Of a stretch of 64,000 nucleotides of DNA, positions 10,966 through 19,758 are shown piece by piece (position 1 is the first letter of the stretch; the number at the start of each line of letters is the position of its first letter). This DNA is from Kaistia granuli DSM 23481 (lineage in GTDB: Bacteria > Pseudomonadota > Alphaproteobacteria > Rhizobiales > Kaistiaceae). Position numbers and translations under genes: made by a program. The DNA is taken from the NCBI RefSeq assembly GCF_000380505.1, contig NZ_AQYH01000006.1, positions 124,001 to 188,000 on the forward strand, in the 5' to 3' direction. The notes beneath the pieces are model-generated. The model searched no databases. It saw only the letters and a program-made list of their open reading frames with translations, and was not told the origin of the DNA.

Positions 10966-11003
10966 GGTCTTGGCCCCATCGTGGGGTCTTGGCCCCATCG
11001 TGG
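10966..11003. repeat. 19-bp perfect tandem duplication
   Basis: GGTCTTGGCCCCATCGTGG occurs twice with no spacer (10966-10984 and 10985-11003), 32 bp before the start codon of the antiporter gene and within its presumed 5' leader. A strand-slippage duplication is the simplest explanation; a paired binding site is possible. Confidence 0.85.
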
Positions 11004-11034
11004 CGGCATCCTTCCATCCAGACAGCGAGGCCGC

Positions 11035-12858
11035 ATGGCGGTCGATACCCAGGGAACCGATCTCGTCCAGCTGGTGGCGTTGCTCGGCGCCGCCGTCATC
11101 GCCGTACCGATCTCGAAGCGGCTGGGGCTCGGCACCGTGCTCGGCTATCTCGCCGCCGGTCTCGTCATCGGCCCCTACGGATTGCGGCTCTTCACCGACC
11201 CGCAATCAATCCTGCATGTCGCCGAGCTCGGCGTGGTGCTGTTCCTCTTCATCATTGGCCTCGAGATGCGGCCGTCGCGGCTGTGGAGCCTGCGCGGCGA
11301 GATCTTCGGCCTCGGCCTGGCGCAGGTGGTCGGCTGCAGCGCGCTGCTGACCGGGCTCGGCGTCGTCGCCGGCTTCCCGCCCGCCGTCGCCTTCATCGCC
11401 GGCATGGGCTTTGTCCTGTCCTCGACCGCCATCGTCATGCAGATCCTGGAGGAGCGCGGCGACACCGCGACGCCGGCCGGCCAGCGCGTCATCTCGATCC
11501 TGCTGCTCGAAGACCTCGCCATCGTGCCGATGCTGGCGATCGTGGCCCTGCTTGGCTCACATGGATCGGCCGAGCCGGACCAGTCGAGCTGGCAGTCTAT
11601 CGCCATCGCGCTCGGCTCGCTCGCCGCCCTGATCGCCGCCGGCCGCTGGCTGCTCAACCCGATGTTCCGCATCCTCGCCAATGTGCAGGCGCGCGAGGTG
11701 ATGACGGCGGCGGCGCTGCTCGTCGTGCTCGGCGCGGCGCTCGCCATGCAGATCGGCGGCCTGTCGATGGCGATGGGCGCCTTCCTCGCCGGCGTTCTGC
11801 TGTCGGAATCGAGTTTCCGCCACCAGCTTGAGGCGGATATCGAGCCGTTCCGCGGCATCCTGCTCGGCCTGTTCTTTTTGAGCGTCGGCATGTCGCTCGA
11901 TCTCGGCGTGATCGCGCGCGACTGGCGCATCATCGTCTTCGGCGTCATCGCCTACATGGCTCTGAAGGCGCTCGGCATCTACGTCATCGCCCGCCTGCTC
12001 AAGGCCGATCACGCCGAGGCGCTCACCCGCGCGGCGCTGCTGGCGCAGGGCGGCGAGTTTGCCTTCGTCCTCTACGCCGCCGCCAACAGCGCCGGCATCT
12101 TCACGGCCGACATCAACGCCATGCTGACGGCGACCGTCATCATCTCGATGGCGCTCACCCCGCTCGGCGTCCTGGCGCTGAAATGGGTGCTGCCGCCGCC
12201 GAAGCCGGAAGAGCTGGACGAGGATTTCGACGGCGCCGGCGGCCGTGTGCTGATGATCGGCTTCGGCCGCTTCGGCCAGATCTCGGCGCAGTTCCTGCTC
12301 GCCGAGGGCGTCGACGTGACGGCGATCGATTCCGACGCCGAGATGATCCGCGCCGCCTCGCGTTTCGGCTTCAAGGTCTATTTCGGCGATGGAACGCGCC
12401 TGGACGTGCTGCGCGCCGCCGGCATCGAGCGCTCGCAGATCGTCGCCATCTGCACCAATGTGCCGGAGGTGACGGACAAGATCGTCGAGCTGATCCAGTC
12501 GGAATTTCCGTTCGTGCAGCTCTATGTCCGTTCGTTCGACCGGCGCCATACGCTCCGGCTGCTCAACAAGGGCGTGAATTACCAGATCCGCGAGACGCTG
12601 GAATCCGCCTTCGCCTTCGGCGGCGCGGCGCTGGCGGGGCTCGGCGTCGACGACGAGCGCATCGCCACGATCGAGAGCAACCTGCGGGCCCGCGACGCCG
12701 ACCGGCTGGCGACCCAGCAGGCGGGCGGCATGCTGACGGCCGGTCGCGATCTCGTCGTGCCGCCGACCGTCCAGCCGGAACCGCTCACGGTGCCGAAGCG
12801 CGAGGCGAAGTCGCTCAACAAGGAAGCCGCCTCGGCGACATCCGACCGGGAGAATTGA
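11035..12858 (+). CDS. Kef-type monovalent cation:proton antiporter (CPA2 family)
   Basis: 607 residues. The N-terminal two thirds (about 5-390) is a CPA2 exchanger with 12 or so membrane segments, including GLVIGPYGLRL and the LLLEDLAIVPMLAI segment with its membrane acidic residues. A Rossmann TrkA-N/RCK domain follows from about residue 404 (VLMIGFGRFGQISAQFLL), and a charged, probably disordered tail ends the protein. This matches KefB/KefC-like K+ efflux systems, but glutathione control cannot be inferred. No KefF/KefG-type ancillary gene is adjacent. Confidence 0.92.
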   Translation: MAVDTQGTDLVQLVALLGAAVIAVPISKRLGLGTVLGYLAAGLVIGPYGLRLFTDPQSILHVAELGVVLFLFIIGLEMRPSRLWSLRGEIFGLGLAQVVGCSALLTGLGVVAGFPPAVAFIAGMGFVLSSTAIVMQILEERGDTATPAGQRVISILLLEDLAIVPMLAIVALLGSHGSAEPDQSSWQSIAIALGSLAALIAAGRWLLNPMFRILANVQAREVMTAAALLVVLGAALAMQIGGLSMAMGAFLAGVLLSESSFRHQLEADIEPFRGILLGLFFLSVGMSLDLGVIARDWRIIVFGVIAYMALKALGIYVIARLLKADHAEALTRAALLAQGGEFAFVLYAAANSAGIFTADINAMLTATVIISMALTPLGVLALKWVLPPPKPEELDEDFDGAGGRVLMIGFGRFGQISAQFLLAEGVDVTAIDSDAEMIRAASRFGFKVYFGDGTRLDVLRAAGIERSQIVAICTNVPEVTDKIVELIQSEFPFVQLYVRSFDRRHTLRLLNKGVNYQIRETLESAFAFGGAALAGLGVDDERIATIESNLRARDADRLATQQAGGMLTAGRDLVVPPTVQPEPLTVPKREAKSLNKEAASATSDREN

Positions 12859-12877
12859 GGGCCGAGGCCGTCCGCTC

Positions 12878-12988
12878 CGTGATCCCCGCGAAGGCGGGGA
12901 ACCAGGCAGCCGAGAAACAGGGAATTGGTGCACAACTCCCGGAAGCGCGGCTGTGGAAGGATGGATCCCGGGTCAAGCCTGGATGACG
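12878..12988. repeat. intergenic palindromic repeat, family A copy 2 (inverted, interrupted)
   Basis: It opens with GTGATCCCCGCGAAGGCGGGG and closes with a GGGTCAAGCCTGGATGAC end, the reverse orientation of the element at 5134-5228. The middle is longer and unrelated (about 60 bp). Both arms have substitutions, so this is a decayed copy. It occupies the space after the antiporter gene. Confidence 0.7.
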
Positions 12989-13037
12989 GCGGAGCGAGTG
13001 GACGCGCAAGAACGTCCAGGAGGCGTCAACGCCTTCC

Positions 13038-13076
13038 CCAAAACGCAACGGGGCGCGGCCTTGCGGTCGCGTCCCG
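13038..13076 (-). terminator. possible terminator of the M16 peptidase operon
   Basis: Read on the minus strand, an imperfect hairpin (CGGGACGCGACC, loop GCAA, GGCCGCGCCCCG) is followed by GTTGCGTTTT. It lies 25-65 bp after the stop codon of the second M16 gene. The T-run is short and the stem has mismatches. Confidence 0.45.
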
Positions 13077-13101
13077 AAATCATGACGTCGGATATCGCCG
13101 A

Positions 13102-14406
13102 TCAGCTCTCGTGCGGGCCGACGCGAACCACCAGGTCGGTGCCGGTGCTGAACATCTTCTGCGACGCCTGCTTGACGTCCTCGAGCGTCACCGCCTCGAC
13201 CAGCGCATTGCGCTTCTCGACATAGTCGATGCCGAGATCTTCCAGCGCGATGCCGAGCAGCTGCCGGGCGATTTTGGAGGAGGAATCGAAGCGCAGCGCG
13301 TAGGAGCCGGTCAGGAAGCTCTTCGCCTTGGCGAGTTCGTCGGCGGTCGGACCATCCTTGGCGAGGCGGGCCATCTCGCTCTTGATCAGATCGACGGTCT
13401 CGCCGGCGCGGTCGGCGCGCGTCGCCGTGCTGCCGACGATGACGGCCGAATGGCGCGACGGCATCAGCATGGTGCCGACCGAATAGGCGAGGCCCCGACG
13501 CTCGCGGACCTCCTCATAGAGGCGCGAGGAGAAGGTGCCGCCGCCCAGGATGTGATTAGCGACGAAGGAGGCCATGAACTCCGGCGCGGCGCGGCTGGGA
13601 CCCGGGCCGCCGAAGCGGATCACGGTCTGCGGGTTCGGCATGTCGATGTCGATATTGCCCGCCTTCGGCGCGACATTGGCGATCGCGACCAGATCGGCCT
13701 TGGCCGGCAGCGGTCCGAACACCTGGTCGAGCATCGCCTCGACGCCCTTGGCATTGATCGCACCGACGACGACGACCTTCAGATTGTCGCGGGCGAAGGT
13801 CTTGTCGCGATAGGCGCGCAGGTCATCGGCGGTGATCGCCGCGACGCTCTCGAGCGTGCCCTCGCCCGGCTGGCCATAGGGGTGACCGGGATAGGCTGCG
13901 GCGCGCATCGCGTCGCCGGCGACCGATTCCGGCTGCTTCTTCGCTTCGTTGATGCCGATCGTGATCTGCGAGCGGACGCGCTCCAGCGGCTCGGTATCGA
14001 AGCGGGGCTTCTGCACCGAGAGTGCCAGCAGATTGAAGGCCTCGTCCTTGTTCTCTTCCAGCGTCTTCAGCGTGCCGAAGAACTCGTCCCGGCCGGCGTC
14101 GAAGGAGAGGCTGATCGAGAGGTCATCGAGCTTGGCCTGGAAGGCCTTGCTGTCCATGTCGCCGGCGCCCTCGTCGAGCAGGCCGGAAAGCATGTTGGCG
14201 ATGCCGGGCTTCGTCATCGGATCCTGCGCCGAACCGCCGGAAAAGGCGAAGTTCACCGCGATGATCGGAACCGCGTAGTCCTCGACCAGCCAGGCTTCGA
14301 CGCCGCCCGGGCTGACGACGCGCTGGATTTCCATCGCCTGGCTCGCCGGGACGAGCAGGATGAGACCCAGGAAGGCGAGGCCGAACCGCGCCAGCAGATT
14401 TGCCAT
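13102..14406 (-). CDS. M16 family peptidase-like protein, non-catalytic partner
   Basis: 434 residues with a signal peptide (MANLLARFGLAFLGLILLVP, cleaved near SQA-ME) and the M16 two-domain fold. The zinc motif HxxEH is missing: the matching region reads MLSGLLDEGAGDM. The C-terminal substrate-binding R/Y motif is kept (EERGLAYSV-like, here RERRGLAYSVG). This is the pattern of the inactive subunit in two-gene M16B pairs, and the active partner is the gene just upstream. The ATG at 14406 is chosen because the signal peptide begins there; it leaves 19 bp between the two genes. Periplasmic location is inferred. Confidence 0.88.
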   Translation of the reverse strand: MANLLARFGLAFLGLILLVPASQAMEIQRVVSPGGVEAWLVEDYAVPIIAVNFAFSGGSAQDPMTKPGIANMLSGLLDEGAGDMDSKAFQAKLDDLSISLSFDAGRDEFFGTLKTLEENKDEAFNLLALSVQKPRFDTEPLERVRSQITIGINEAKKQPESVAGDAMRAAAYPGHPYGQPGEGTLESVAAITADDLRAYRDKTFARDNLKVVVVGAINAKGVEAMLDQVFGPLPAKADLVAIANVAPKAGNIDIDMPNPQTVIRFGGPGPSRAAPEFMASFVANHILGGGTFSSRLYEEVRERRGLAYSVGTMLMPSRHSAVIVGSTATRADRAGETVDLIKSEMARLAKDGPTADELAKAKSFLTGSYALRFDSSSKIARQLLGIALEDLGIDYVEKRNALVEAVTLEDVKQASQKMFSTGTDLVVRVGPHES

Positions 14407-14425
14407 CGTGTTTATCCTCTGACGA

Positions 14426-15871
14426 TCAGCTGCGGCCATCGGCCGTTGCTGGCAAAAGGGAGCCCGTGACCGAACGGCGCTTGTCGAGATATTTGTTGGC
14501 GACCCTGGCGACGTCGGCGAGCGTGACGGCGTCGATGCGGCGAGCCCAATCCTGCACGTCCTCGAGCGACTGACCGTTGATCATGGCCGAACCGAAGATG
14601 CGGGCGAGCATCGCCTGGTTGTCCTGGCTGTAGATCGTCGCGGCGCGGGTCCGCTTCTTGGCCAGCGCCAGTTCCTCTTCGGTGATGCCATGCTCGCGCA
14701 CTTCGGCGAGGACCGCTTCGACCGCAGCACTCACCTTGTCGAGCGCGACATCGCCACGCGGCGTCGCGTAGAAGCCGAGGCGGCCATAGTCGAGGCCGTC
14801 ACCGGAGAAATACGCACCGGCGCCGCTGGCGAGAGCCTGCTCGACGACGAGGCTGCGATAGAGACGGCTGGTGGCGCCGCTACCGATGACGTCGGCCAGG
14901 ATATCCAGCGCCTCGGCCTCACCCGGCTGGGCGGAGATGTAGGACGGCGCCAGGTAGATCTGGGTCCAGGACGGCTGGCTCACCCGCTGGTCGCGCAGCA
15001 CGACGCTGCGCTCGGTCAGCGGATCGGGCTCCTTCGGGCGGTTGCGCGGCGCTGGCTCGGCGCGACGCGGCAGCTTGCCATAGGTCTCCTCGGCGAGCTT
15101 CTTCACCTCGTCCGCCGTGATGTCGCCGGCGACAACCAGGATCGCGTTGTTCGGCGTGTAGTAGCGTTCGTACTGGGCGACGGCGTCCTCGCGCGTCAGC
15201 TCGGCCATCTCATGCGCCCAGCCGATGATCGGCACGCCATAGGGGTGGTTCTGGAACAGGGCGGCACCCATCGCCTCGGAAAGCTGCGCGCCCGGATTGT
15301 TGTCCGTGCGCATCCGCCGCTCTTCGAGGATGACGTCGCGCTCGGGCAGCACGACCGGATCGGTCAGCTGCAGCCCCTGCATGCGATCGGCCTCATAGCC
15401 CATCACCATGCCGAGCTGGTCCTTGGCGACCGTCTGGTAATAGGCCGTCGCATCGGCGGAGGTGAAGGCGTTCTCGACGCCGCCGACCTCGGAAACCTTA
15501 GCCGAGAATTCACCGGCCGGATGGTTCTTCGTGCCCTTGAACATCAGATGCTCGAGGAAATGCGCGATGCCCGACTTGCCCGGCGGATCATCCGCCGCGC
15601 CGATCTTGTACCACATCATGTGGGTGACGATCGGGGCGCGATGATCCGGGATCACCACGACGTCGAGGCCGTTGGCGAGCTGGAAGGTGCTGGCGTCCGG
15701 CGCGATGCGCGGCAGCTTGCTGTCTTCGGGCTTGCTGGTCTCGATCGGCGCCGGCGGCGCTGTCTTCTCTACGGCGAAAGCCGGGGCTGCCATGCCGATG
15801 CTGACGGCGATGAACAGGGCGGCTGGTCCGCGCTTCCGCGCAGCCAGAGTCGTATGGGAGATAGAGGCCAT
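14426..15871 (-). CDS. M16 family zinc metallopeptidase, catalytic partner
   Basis: 481 residues with a signal peptide (hydrophobic stretch ALFIAVSIGMAAPAFA). The zinc-binding HFLEH and downstream ligand region (GVENAFTSADATAYYQ) are both intact, so it should be an active pitrilysin/processing-peptidase-like enzyme. It is the first gene of a pair with the HxxEH-less protein that follows, and the two probably form a heterodimer in the periplasm. Substrates are unknown. Confidence 0.92.
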   Translation of the reverse strand: MASISHTTLAARKRGPAALFIAVSIGMAAPAFAVEKTAPPAPIETSKPEDSKLPRIAPDASTFQLANGLDVVVIPDHRAPIVTHMMWYKIGAADDPPGKSGIAHFLEHLMFKGTKNHPAGEFSAKVSEVGGVENAFTSADATAYYQTVAKDQLGMVMGYEADRMQGLQLTDPVVLPERDVILEERRMRTDNNPGAQLSEAMGAALFQNHPYGVPIIGWAHEMAELTREDAVAQYERYYTPNNAILVVAGDITADEVKKLAEETYGKLPRRAEPAPRNRPKEPDPLTERSVVLRDQRVSQPSWTQIYLAPSYISAQPGEAEALDILADVIGSGATSRLYRSLVVEQALASGAGAYFSGDGLDYGRLGFYATPRGDVALDKVSAAVEAVLAEVREHGITEEELALAKKRTRAATIYSQDNQAMLARIFGSAMINGQSLEDVQDWARRIDAVTLADVARVANKYLDKRRSVTGSLLPATADGRS

Positions 15872-15953
15872 TCACCCTCGATTTGGTCGGCGTGCCACTC
15901 GAGGGTCGACGTTATGCAGCAGTTGCGGCTAGATTGCGACAATATTGTCGCAA

Positions 15954-16520
15954 TCAAACATTAAACTTTAGAAAGACAAGCTGACTGTCGCCGGCCTGCC
16001 GGATTTCCAGGCGTTCAAGGCCCGGGATTTCCTCGATCTGCGCCTTGGCTTCCTCCTCGAGCACGACCAGCGCGCCGGGCGCCAGCCAGCCGCCTTCGAC
16101 CGCCGATCGCAGCGCCTGCTCGCCGAGGCCGCGGCCATAGGGCGGATCGGCGAAGACGAGCTGGAACGGATCGACCGTGCCGGCGGGGCCGAGCTTGGTC
16201 GCGTCGCGGCGCAACAGCTTGGTGCGGCCCGTCAGCCCCAGCGCCTCGATATTGTCGCGGATCAGGCCGCGCGCCTCGACGCCTTCCTCGACGAAGATGG
16301 CATAGCGGGCGCCGCGCGACACGGCCTCGAGGCCGAGCGCGCCAGTGCCGGCGAAGAGATCGAGCACGCGCGCGTCGACGACGACGTCGTCATAGCCATG
16401 CGCGAGCACGTTGAAGAGGCTTTCACGCAGCCGATCGGCCGTCGGCCGGATCGTCTGCGTGCGCGGTGCCGCGAGCGCGCGGCCACGAAACTCACCGGCG
16501 ACGATCCGCACCCGATCCAC
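15954..16520 (-). CDS. rsmD: 16S rRNA (guanine(966)-N(2))-methyltransferase
   Basis: Methylates G966 of 16S rRNA. Family landmarks: VRIVAGEFRGR at the start, RPTADRLRESLFN, the SAM-binding VLDLFAGTGALGLEA and the catalytic DPPY (VFADPPYG). About 188 residues, normal for RsmD. The start is one of two adjacent GTGs (16520 or 16511); both overlap the 3' end of rluB by 20-30 bp. The same frame runs open further upstream through the repetitive rluB tail, but that stretch does not resemble RsmD. Confidence 0.9.
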   Translation of the reverse strand: MDRVRIVAGEFRGRALAAPRTQTIRPTADRLRESLFNVLAHGYDDVVVDARVLDLFAGTGALGLEAVSRGARYAIFVEEGVEARGLIRDNIEALGLTGRTKLLRRDATKLGPAGTVDPFQLVFADPPYGRGLGEQALRSAVEGGWLAPGALVVLEEEAKAQIEEIPGLERLEIRQAGDSQLVFLKFNV

Positions 16521-18132
16521 CTGACCTGCCTGAACCACCACCCGAGCCCGAAGGCCTACTACCGCCACCCGAAGGCCTGCCACCGCCACCTGACGGCTTG
16601 CCGCCGCCCGAAGGCCGGCCGCCAGCGCCCGAAGGCTTGCCGCCCGGACGACCGCCGCCCGGCCTGCCGCCGCGATGCTTGTCGCCATCCGGATTGCGGC
16701 CCGTCACCGGGCGCTTGTCGAACGAATGACCCGTCTTGGGGCCGCCCTTGCCGCCGCCGCTCTTGACGAGGCCGCCGCGCGGACCGCGCGCCGGCCGGCT
16801 GTCGCCATCCGGATTGCGGCCCGTCACCGGGCGCGCCGCGCGCAGACCACCCTCGAAACGGCGGCCGTCCTGGAAGTCGCGACGATCGCCTTCACCGCCA
16901 CCCTCGCCGCGTCCCCTGCCCCGGGCAGCGCCGCGGTGCGAGGTTCTCGACGGCGCGCCACCCTCGGCCGGACGCTCGTCACGGTCTCGGCGCGCGTCAC
17001 TGCGCGGGGCGGAACGGCCACGGCGCTCGCCAGCGCCGAATTCGGCCTGCTTGGCGTCGTCGCCATGGCGCGAACGGCCGGCGGGACGACCCTCGGCCGG
17101 ACGCTCGTCGCGGCCACGGCGACCTTCGCCACGCGGCTCCGCGCCCGGACGGCCGCCACGGCGTCCGCCGGCTTCCGCTTCCTCGACCCGTTCCGACACG
17201 ATGCGCGATGGACGCTCGCCGGTTGGCTTGACCTGGGCGAGCGGCTTGATCGGGCCCCGGGAGATGGTCCGGCCGCCGGCCTTGCGCGTCTTGCGGCGCG
17301 CAGCTTCCTCTTCCTCGCGCAGCGGCGCATCGAAATCGGCGCCGGAATCACGGGCAAGCTTCTCGCCGAGCTGGTCGCGCAGGACGCGGCCCTTGATCTC
17401 GACGGCCTCGCCCTCGGCGAGGTCGCCGAGCTGGAACGGACCATAGGAAATGCGGATCAGGCGATTGACGTCGAGGCCGATGCTCGACAGCACCTTCTTC
17501 ACTTCGCGGTTCTTGCCCTCGCGCAGGCCGATCGTCGCCCAGATGTTGGAACCCTGGATGCGATCCAGCGTGCCCTCGATGGCGCCGTACATGACGCCGT
17601 CGATCTCGACGCCGTCCTTCAGCTTGTCGAGATCCGGCTGCAGGATGTCACCCCAGGCGCGGACGCGGTAGCGCCGCATCCAGCCGGTCGAAGGCAGCTC
17701 CAGGACGCGTGCCAGACCACCGTCATTGGTCAGCAGCAGCAGTCCCTCGGTGTTGATGTCGAGGCGGCCGATGGCGATGACGCGCGGCAGATGCGCCGGC
17801 AGCGCCTCGAACACGGTCGGACGCCCCTCAGGGTCGTGCGCGGTTGTCACCAGGCCCTTCGGCTTGTGGTAGAGCCACAGCCTCGTCCGCTCCTTGCTGG
17901 GCAGCGGTTCGTCGTCGACCGTCACACGGTCGTGCGGCCCGACATTCACGGCGGGGCTGGTCAGGACGCGGCCATTGATGGCGACACGACCTTCTTCAAT
18001 CAAACGTTCAGCGTCCCGGCGCGAGCACAGCCCGGCGCGCGCCAAAACCTTGGCGATGCGGGCGTCCTGTGCGTCGTCCTGCGCATCGTCTTGCGCGGAG
18101 CTGACCTTCGTGCGTTTCTGCGGCGGCTTCAT
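16492..18132 (-). CDS. rluB: rRNA pseudouridine synthase (RluB-like) with long Gly/Arg-rich tail
   Basis: 546 residues. An S4 RNA-binding domain (about 25-70) is followed by the RsuA/RluB catalytic domain with the active aspartate D125 in AIGRLDINTEG. The core ends near residue 260; the remaining half is low-complexity, rich in R, G, E, P and S, with two copies of RPVTGRNPDGD and a final run of GGRPSGGG-type repeats. Such tails are usual in alphaproteobacterial RluB but this one is long. E. coli RluB modifies U2605 of 23S rRNA; the tail may bind RNA. Overlaps rsmD. Confidence 0.93.
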   Translation of the reverse strand: MKPPQKRTKVSSAQDDAQDDAQDARIAKVLARAGLCSRRDAERLIEEGRVAINGRVLTSPAVNVGPHDRVTVDDEPLPSKERTRLWLYHKPKGLVTTAHDPEGRPTVFEALPAHLPRVIAIGRLDINTEGLLLLTNDGGLARVLELPSTGWMRRYRVRAWGDILQPDLDKLKDGVEIDGVMYGAIEGTLDRIQGSNIWATIGLREGKNREVKKVLSSIGLDVNRLIRISYGPFQLGDLAEGEAVEIKGRVLRDQLGEKLARDSGADFDAPLREEEEAARRKTRKAGGRTISRGPIKPLAQVKPTGERPSRIVSERVEEAEAGGRRGGRPGAEPRGEGRRGRDERPAEGRPAGRSRHGDDAKQAEFGAGERRGRSAPRSDARRDRDERPAEGGAPSRTSHRGAARGRGRGEGGGEGDRRDFQDGRRFEGGLRAARPVTGRNPDGDSRPARGPRGGLVKSGGGKGGPKTGHSFDKRPVTGRNPDGDKHRGGRPGGGRPGGKPSGAGGRPSGGGKPSGGGGRPSGGGSRPSGSGGGSGRSGGSGADRRR

Positions 18133-18248
18133 CTATCCATCCTTGAAACGGTTCCTTAGAGCATTTTGCAGCCGGGTGGATACCGCTAGATGCAAACTAA
18201 ATGCGACAAGTCGACATTGGCAGAGCGAAACAGACGATACGAGCGGGA

Positions 18249-18701
18249 ATGAGCGGCGCTACCAACCCTTTCATGAGCGCCGCGCTGGAGCAGGCGCGCC
18301 AGGCGGCGGCGCGTGGCGAGGTGCCGATCGGCGCCGTGATCGTGCGCGACGGCGTCATCCTCGCCGCCGACGGCAACCGCACGCTGGAGCTCAATGATCC
18401 GACCGCCCATGCCGAGACGCTGGCGATCCGCACGGCCTGCGCCGCGCTCGAATCGCAGCGCCTGCCGGATTGCGATCTCTACGTGACGCTGGAGCCCTGC
18501 CCGATGTGTGCGGCGGCGATCTCGTTCGCCCGTATCCGTCGGCTCTATTACGGCGCCCCCGACCCGAAGGGCGGTGCGGTGGAGAGCGGCGTCCGCTTCT
18601 ACAGCCAGCCGACCTGCCATCACGCGCCCGAGGTCTATGAGGGCATCGCCGCGACGACGGCGGCGGACATGCTGCGGGAATTCTTCCGCGAGCGGCGCTA
18701 G
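18249..18701 (+). CDS. tadA: tRNA adenosine(34) deaminase
   Basis: Converts A34 of tRNA-Arg(ACG) to inosine. The cytidine-deaminase-type zinc site is complete: HAE (H54, E56) and PCPMC (C84, C87). 150 residues, normal for TadA. The ATG at 18249 is used; an upstream in-frame codon at 18201 would add 16 residues with no family match. The gene is divergent from rluB, with 116 bp of moderately AT-rich sequence between them that probably holds both promoters. Confidence 0.95.
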   Translation: MSGATNPFMSAALEQARQAAARGEVPIGAVIVRDGVILAADGNRTLELNDPTAHAETLAIRTACAALESQRLPDCDLYVTLEPCPMCAAAISFARIRRLYYGAPDPKGGAVESGVRFYSQPTCHHAPEVYEGIAATTAADMLREFFRERR

Positions 18702-18712
18702 GGGCGGCCGGC

Positions 18713-19018
18713 TCAGGCGGCCGAGGTCTCTCGCATCCGGGGCATCTCGTTCCCTTGCGGCCGCGCCTCGGCATGCCTGGAGCAGATGACCCGGAGCAGC
18801 GAGGCGAAATTGCCGATCTCGCCGCGGAGCTGGACCACCTCGTCATAGAGCGTCGACAGGAAGCGCGCCGTCGGCATGGACTGGCTGGCGGCGATCTCGT
18901 CCAATTGCGACCAGAACATCGCCTCGAGACGGATGCTGGTGACGACGCCGGCAACGCGGACAGACCGCGTCACCGGCGCAAACAGGGCTGGATCCGTTGA
19001 AGCGAAGATATGACACAT
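18713..19018 (-). CDS. ribbon-helix-helix (RHH_4) domain protein
   Basis: 101 residues. The N-terminal MCHIFASTDPALF and the TSIRLEAMFWSQLDEIA segment match the RHH_4 family found across alphaproteobacteria, with the strand-helix-helix at about residues 25-70. The fold suggests DNA binding as a dimer, but no target is known. The ATG at 19018 follows a strong GGGGGAGG. It ends 11 bp from the convergent tadA. Confidence 0.8.
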   Translation of the reverse strand: MCHIFASTDPALFAPVTRSVRVAGVVTSIRLEAMFWSQLDEIAASQSMPTARFLSTLYDEVVQLRGEIGNFASLLRVICSRHAEARPQGNEMPRMRETSAA

Positions 19019-19052
19019 GGCGCACCTCCCCCGGGAACGCGCGCCGGCGTCA

Positions 19053-19634
19053 TCAGCCATGGCTGATCTTGGTGCCGAGGCGCGCGAGAAACTGGGCCAT
19101 CCACGCCGGATGGGCAGGCCAGGCCGGCGCGGTGACGAAGATATCGTCGGTGATCGCGTCATGGATGGCAATATCCGCGTAGGTGCCGCCGGCCAGGCGA
19201 ACCTCCGGCGCGCAGGCCGGATAGGCGGAAATGGTGCGGCCTCGGATGACATCGGCGGCCGCCAGCACCTGGGCGCCATGGCAGACGGCGGCGATCGGCT
19301 TGCCGGCGGCGACGAACGCCTTGACCAGGGCGATCACGCCGTCGTCGAGACGCAGATATTCCGGCGCCCGGCCGCCCGGAATGACGAGGGCGTCGTAGTC
19401 TCCCTCCTTCACCGAGGCGAAGTCGGTGGTCAGCGCGAAATTGTGGCCGCGCTTCTCGGAATAGGTCTGGTCGCCTTCGAAATCATGGATCGCGGTCGCG
19501 ACCTTGCCGTTGGCGGGCTTGCCGGGACAGGCGGCGTCGACGTGGTGACCGACTGCCGCGAGCAGCTGGAACGGCACCATGACTTCGTAGTCTTCGACAT
19601 AGTCACCGACGATGAAAATGATCTTCTTGGCCAT
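19053..19634 (-). CDS. DJ-1/PfpI family protein
   Basis: 193 residues of the DJ-1/PfpI superfamily. The nucleophile-elbow cysteine is present in AAVCHGAQVL (C-H dyad), and VIPGGRAPEYLR is the usual preceding loop. Family members include intracellular proteases, glyoxalase III and deglycase-like proteins; the function here cannot be chosen. The ATG at 19634 is where the family match begins and follows GGAGGAGACCC. Confidence 0.87.
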   Translation of the reverse strand: MAKKIIFIVGDYVEDYEVMVPFQLLAAVGHHVDAACPGKPANGKVATAIHDFEGDQTYSEKRGHNFALTTDFASVKEGDYDALVIPGGRAPEYLRLDDGVIALVKAFVAAGKPIAAVCHGAQVLAAADVIRGRTISAYPACAPEVRLAGGTYADIAIHDAITDDIFVTAPAWPAHPAWMAQFLARLGTKISHG

Positions 19635-19758
19635 AGACGGGTCTCCTCCACGCATTCTCAGGCGTCCCGACCGTAGCCGGTCGCCAAGACGAACGGGTAA
19701 CACCCCCATACTACCAGACGTGCCCACGCGTCGGATCGGCCGGCCCCCCTGAAGCCGC

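Noticed and set aside
12925..14469. 514-codon frame opposite the second M16 gene
   Set aside because: Shadow of a well-supported peptidase gene; no motif of its own.
15954..16688. longer RsmD reading with 56 additional N-terminal residues
   Set aside because: The extension lies inside the repetitive rluB tail and does not resemble RsmD; GTG at 16520 or 16511 fits the family start.
16490..16850. short GC-rich repeats considered as a CRISPR or minisatellite array
   Set aside because: Units vary, there are no regular spacers, and they encode the Gly/Arg tail of RluB in frame.
16675..18159. 494-codon frame opposite rluB
   Set aside because: Alanine/arginine-rich antisense of a repetitive GC-rich gene; no domain.
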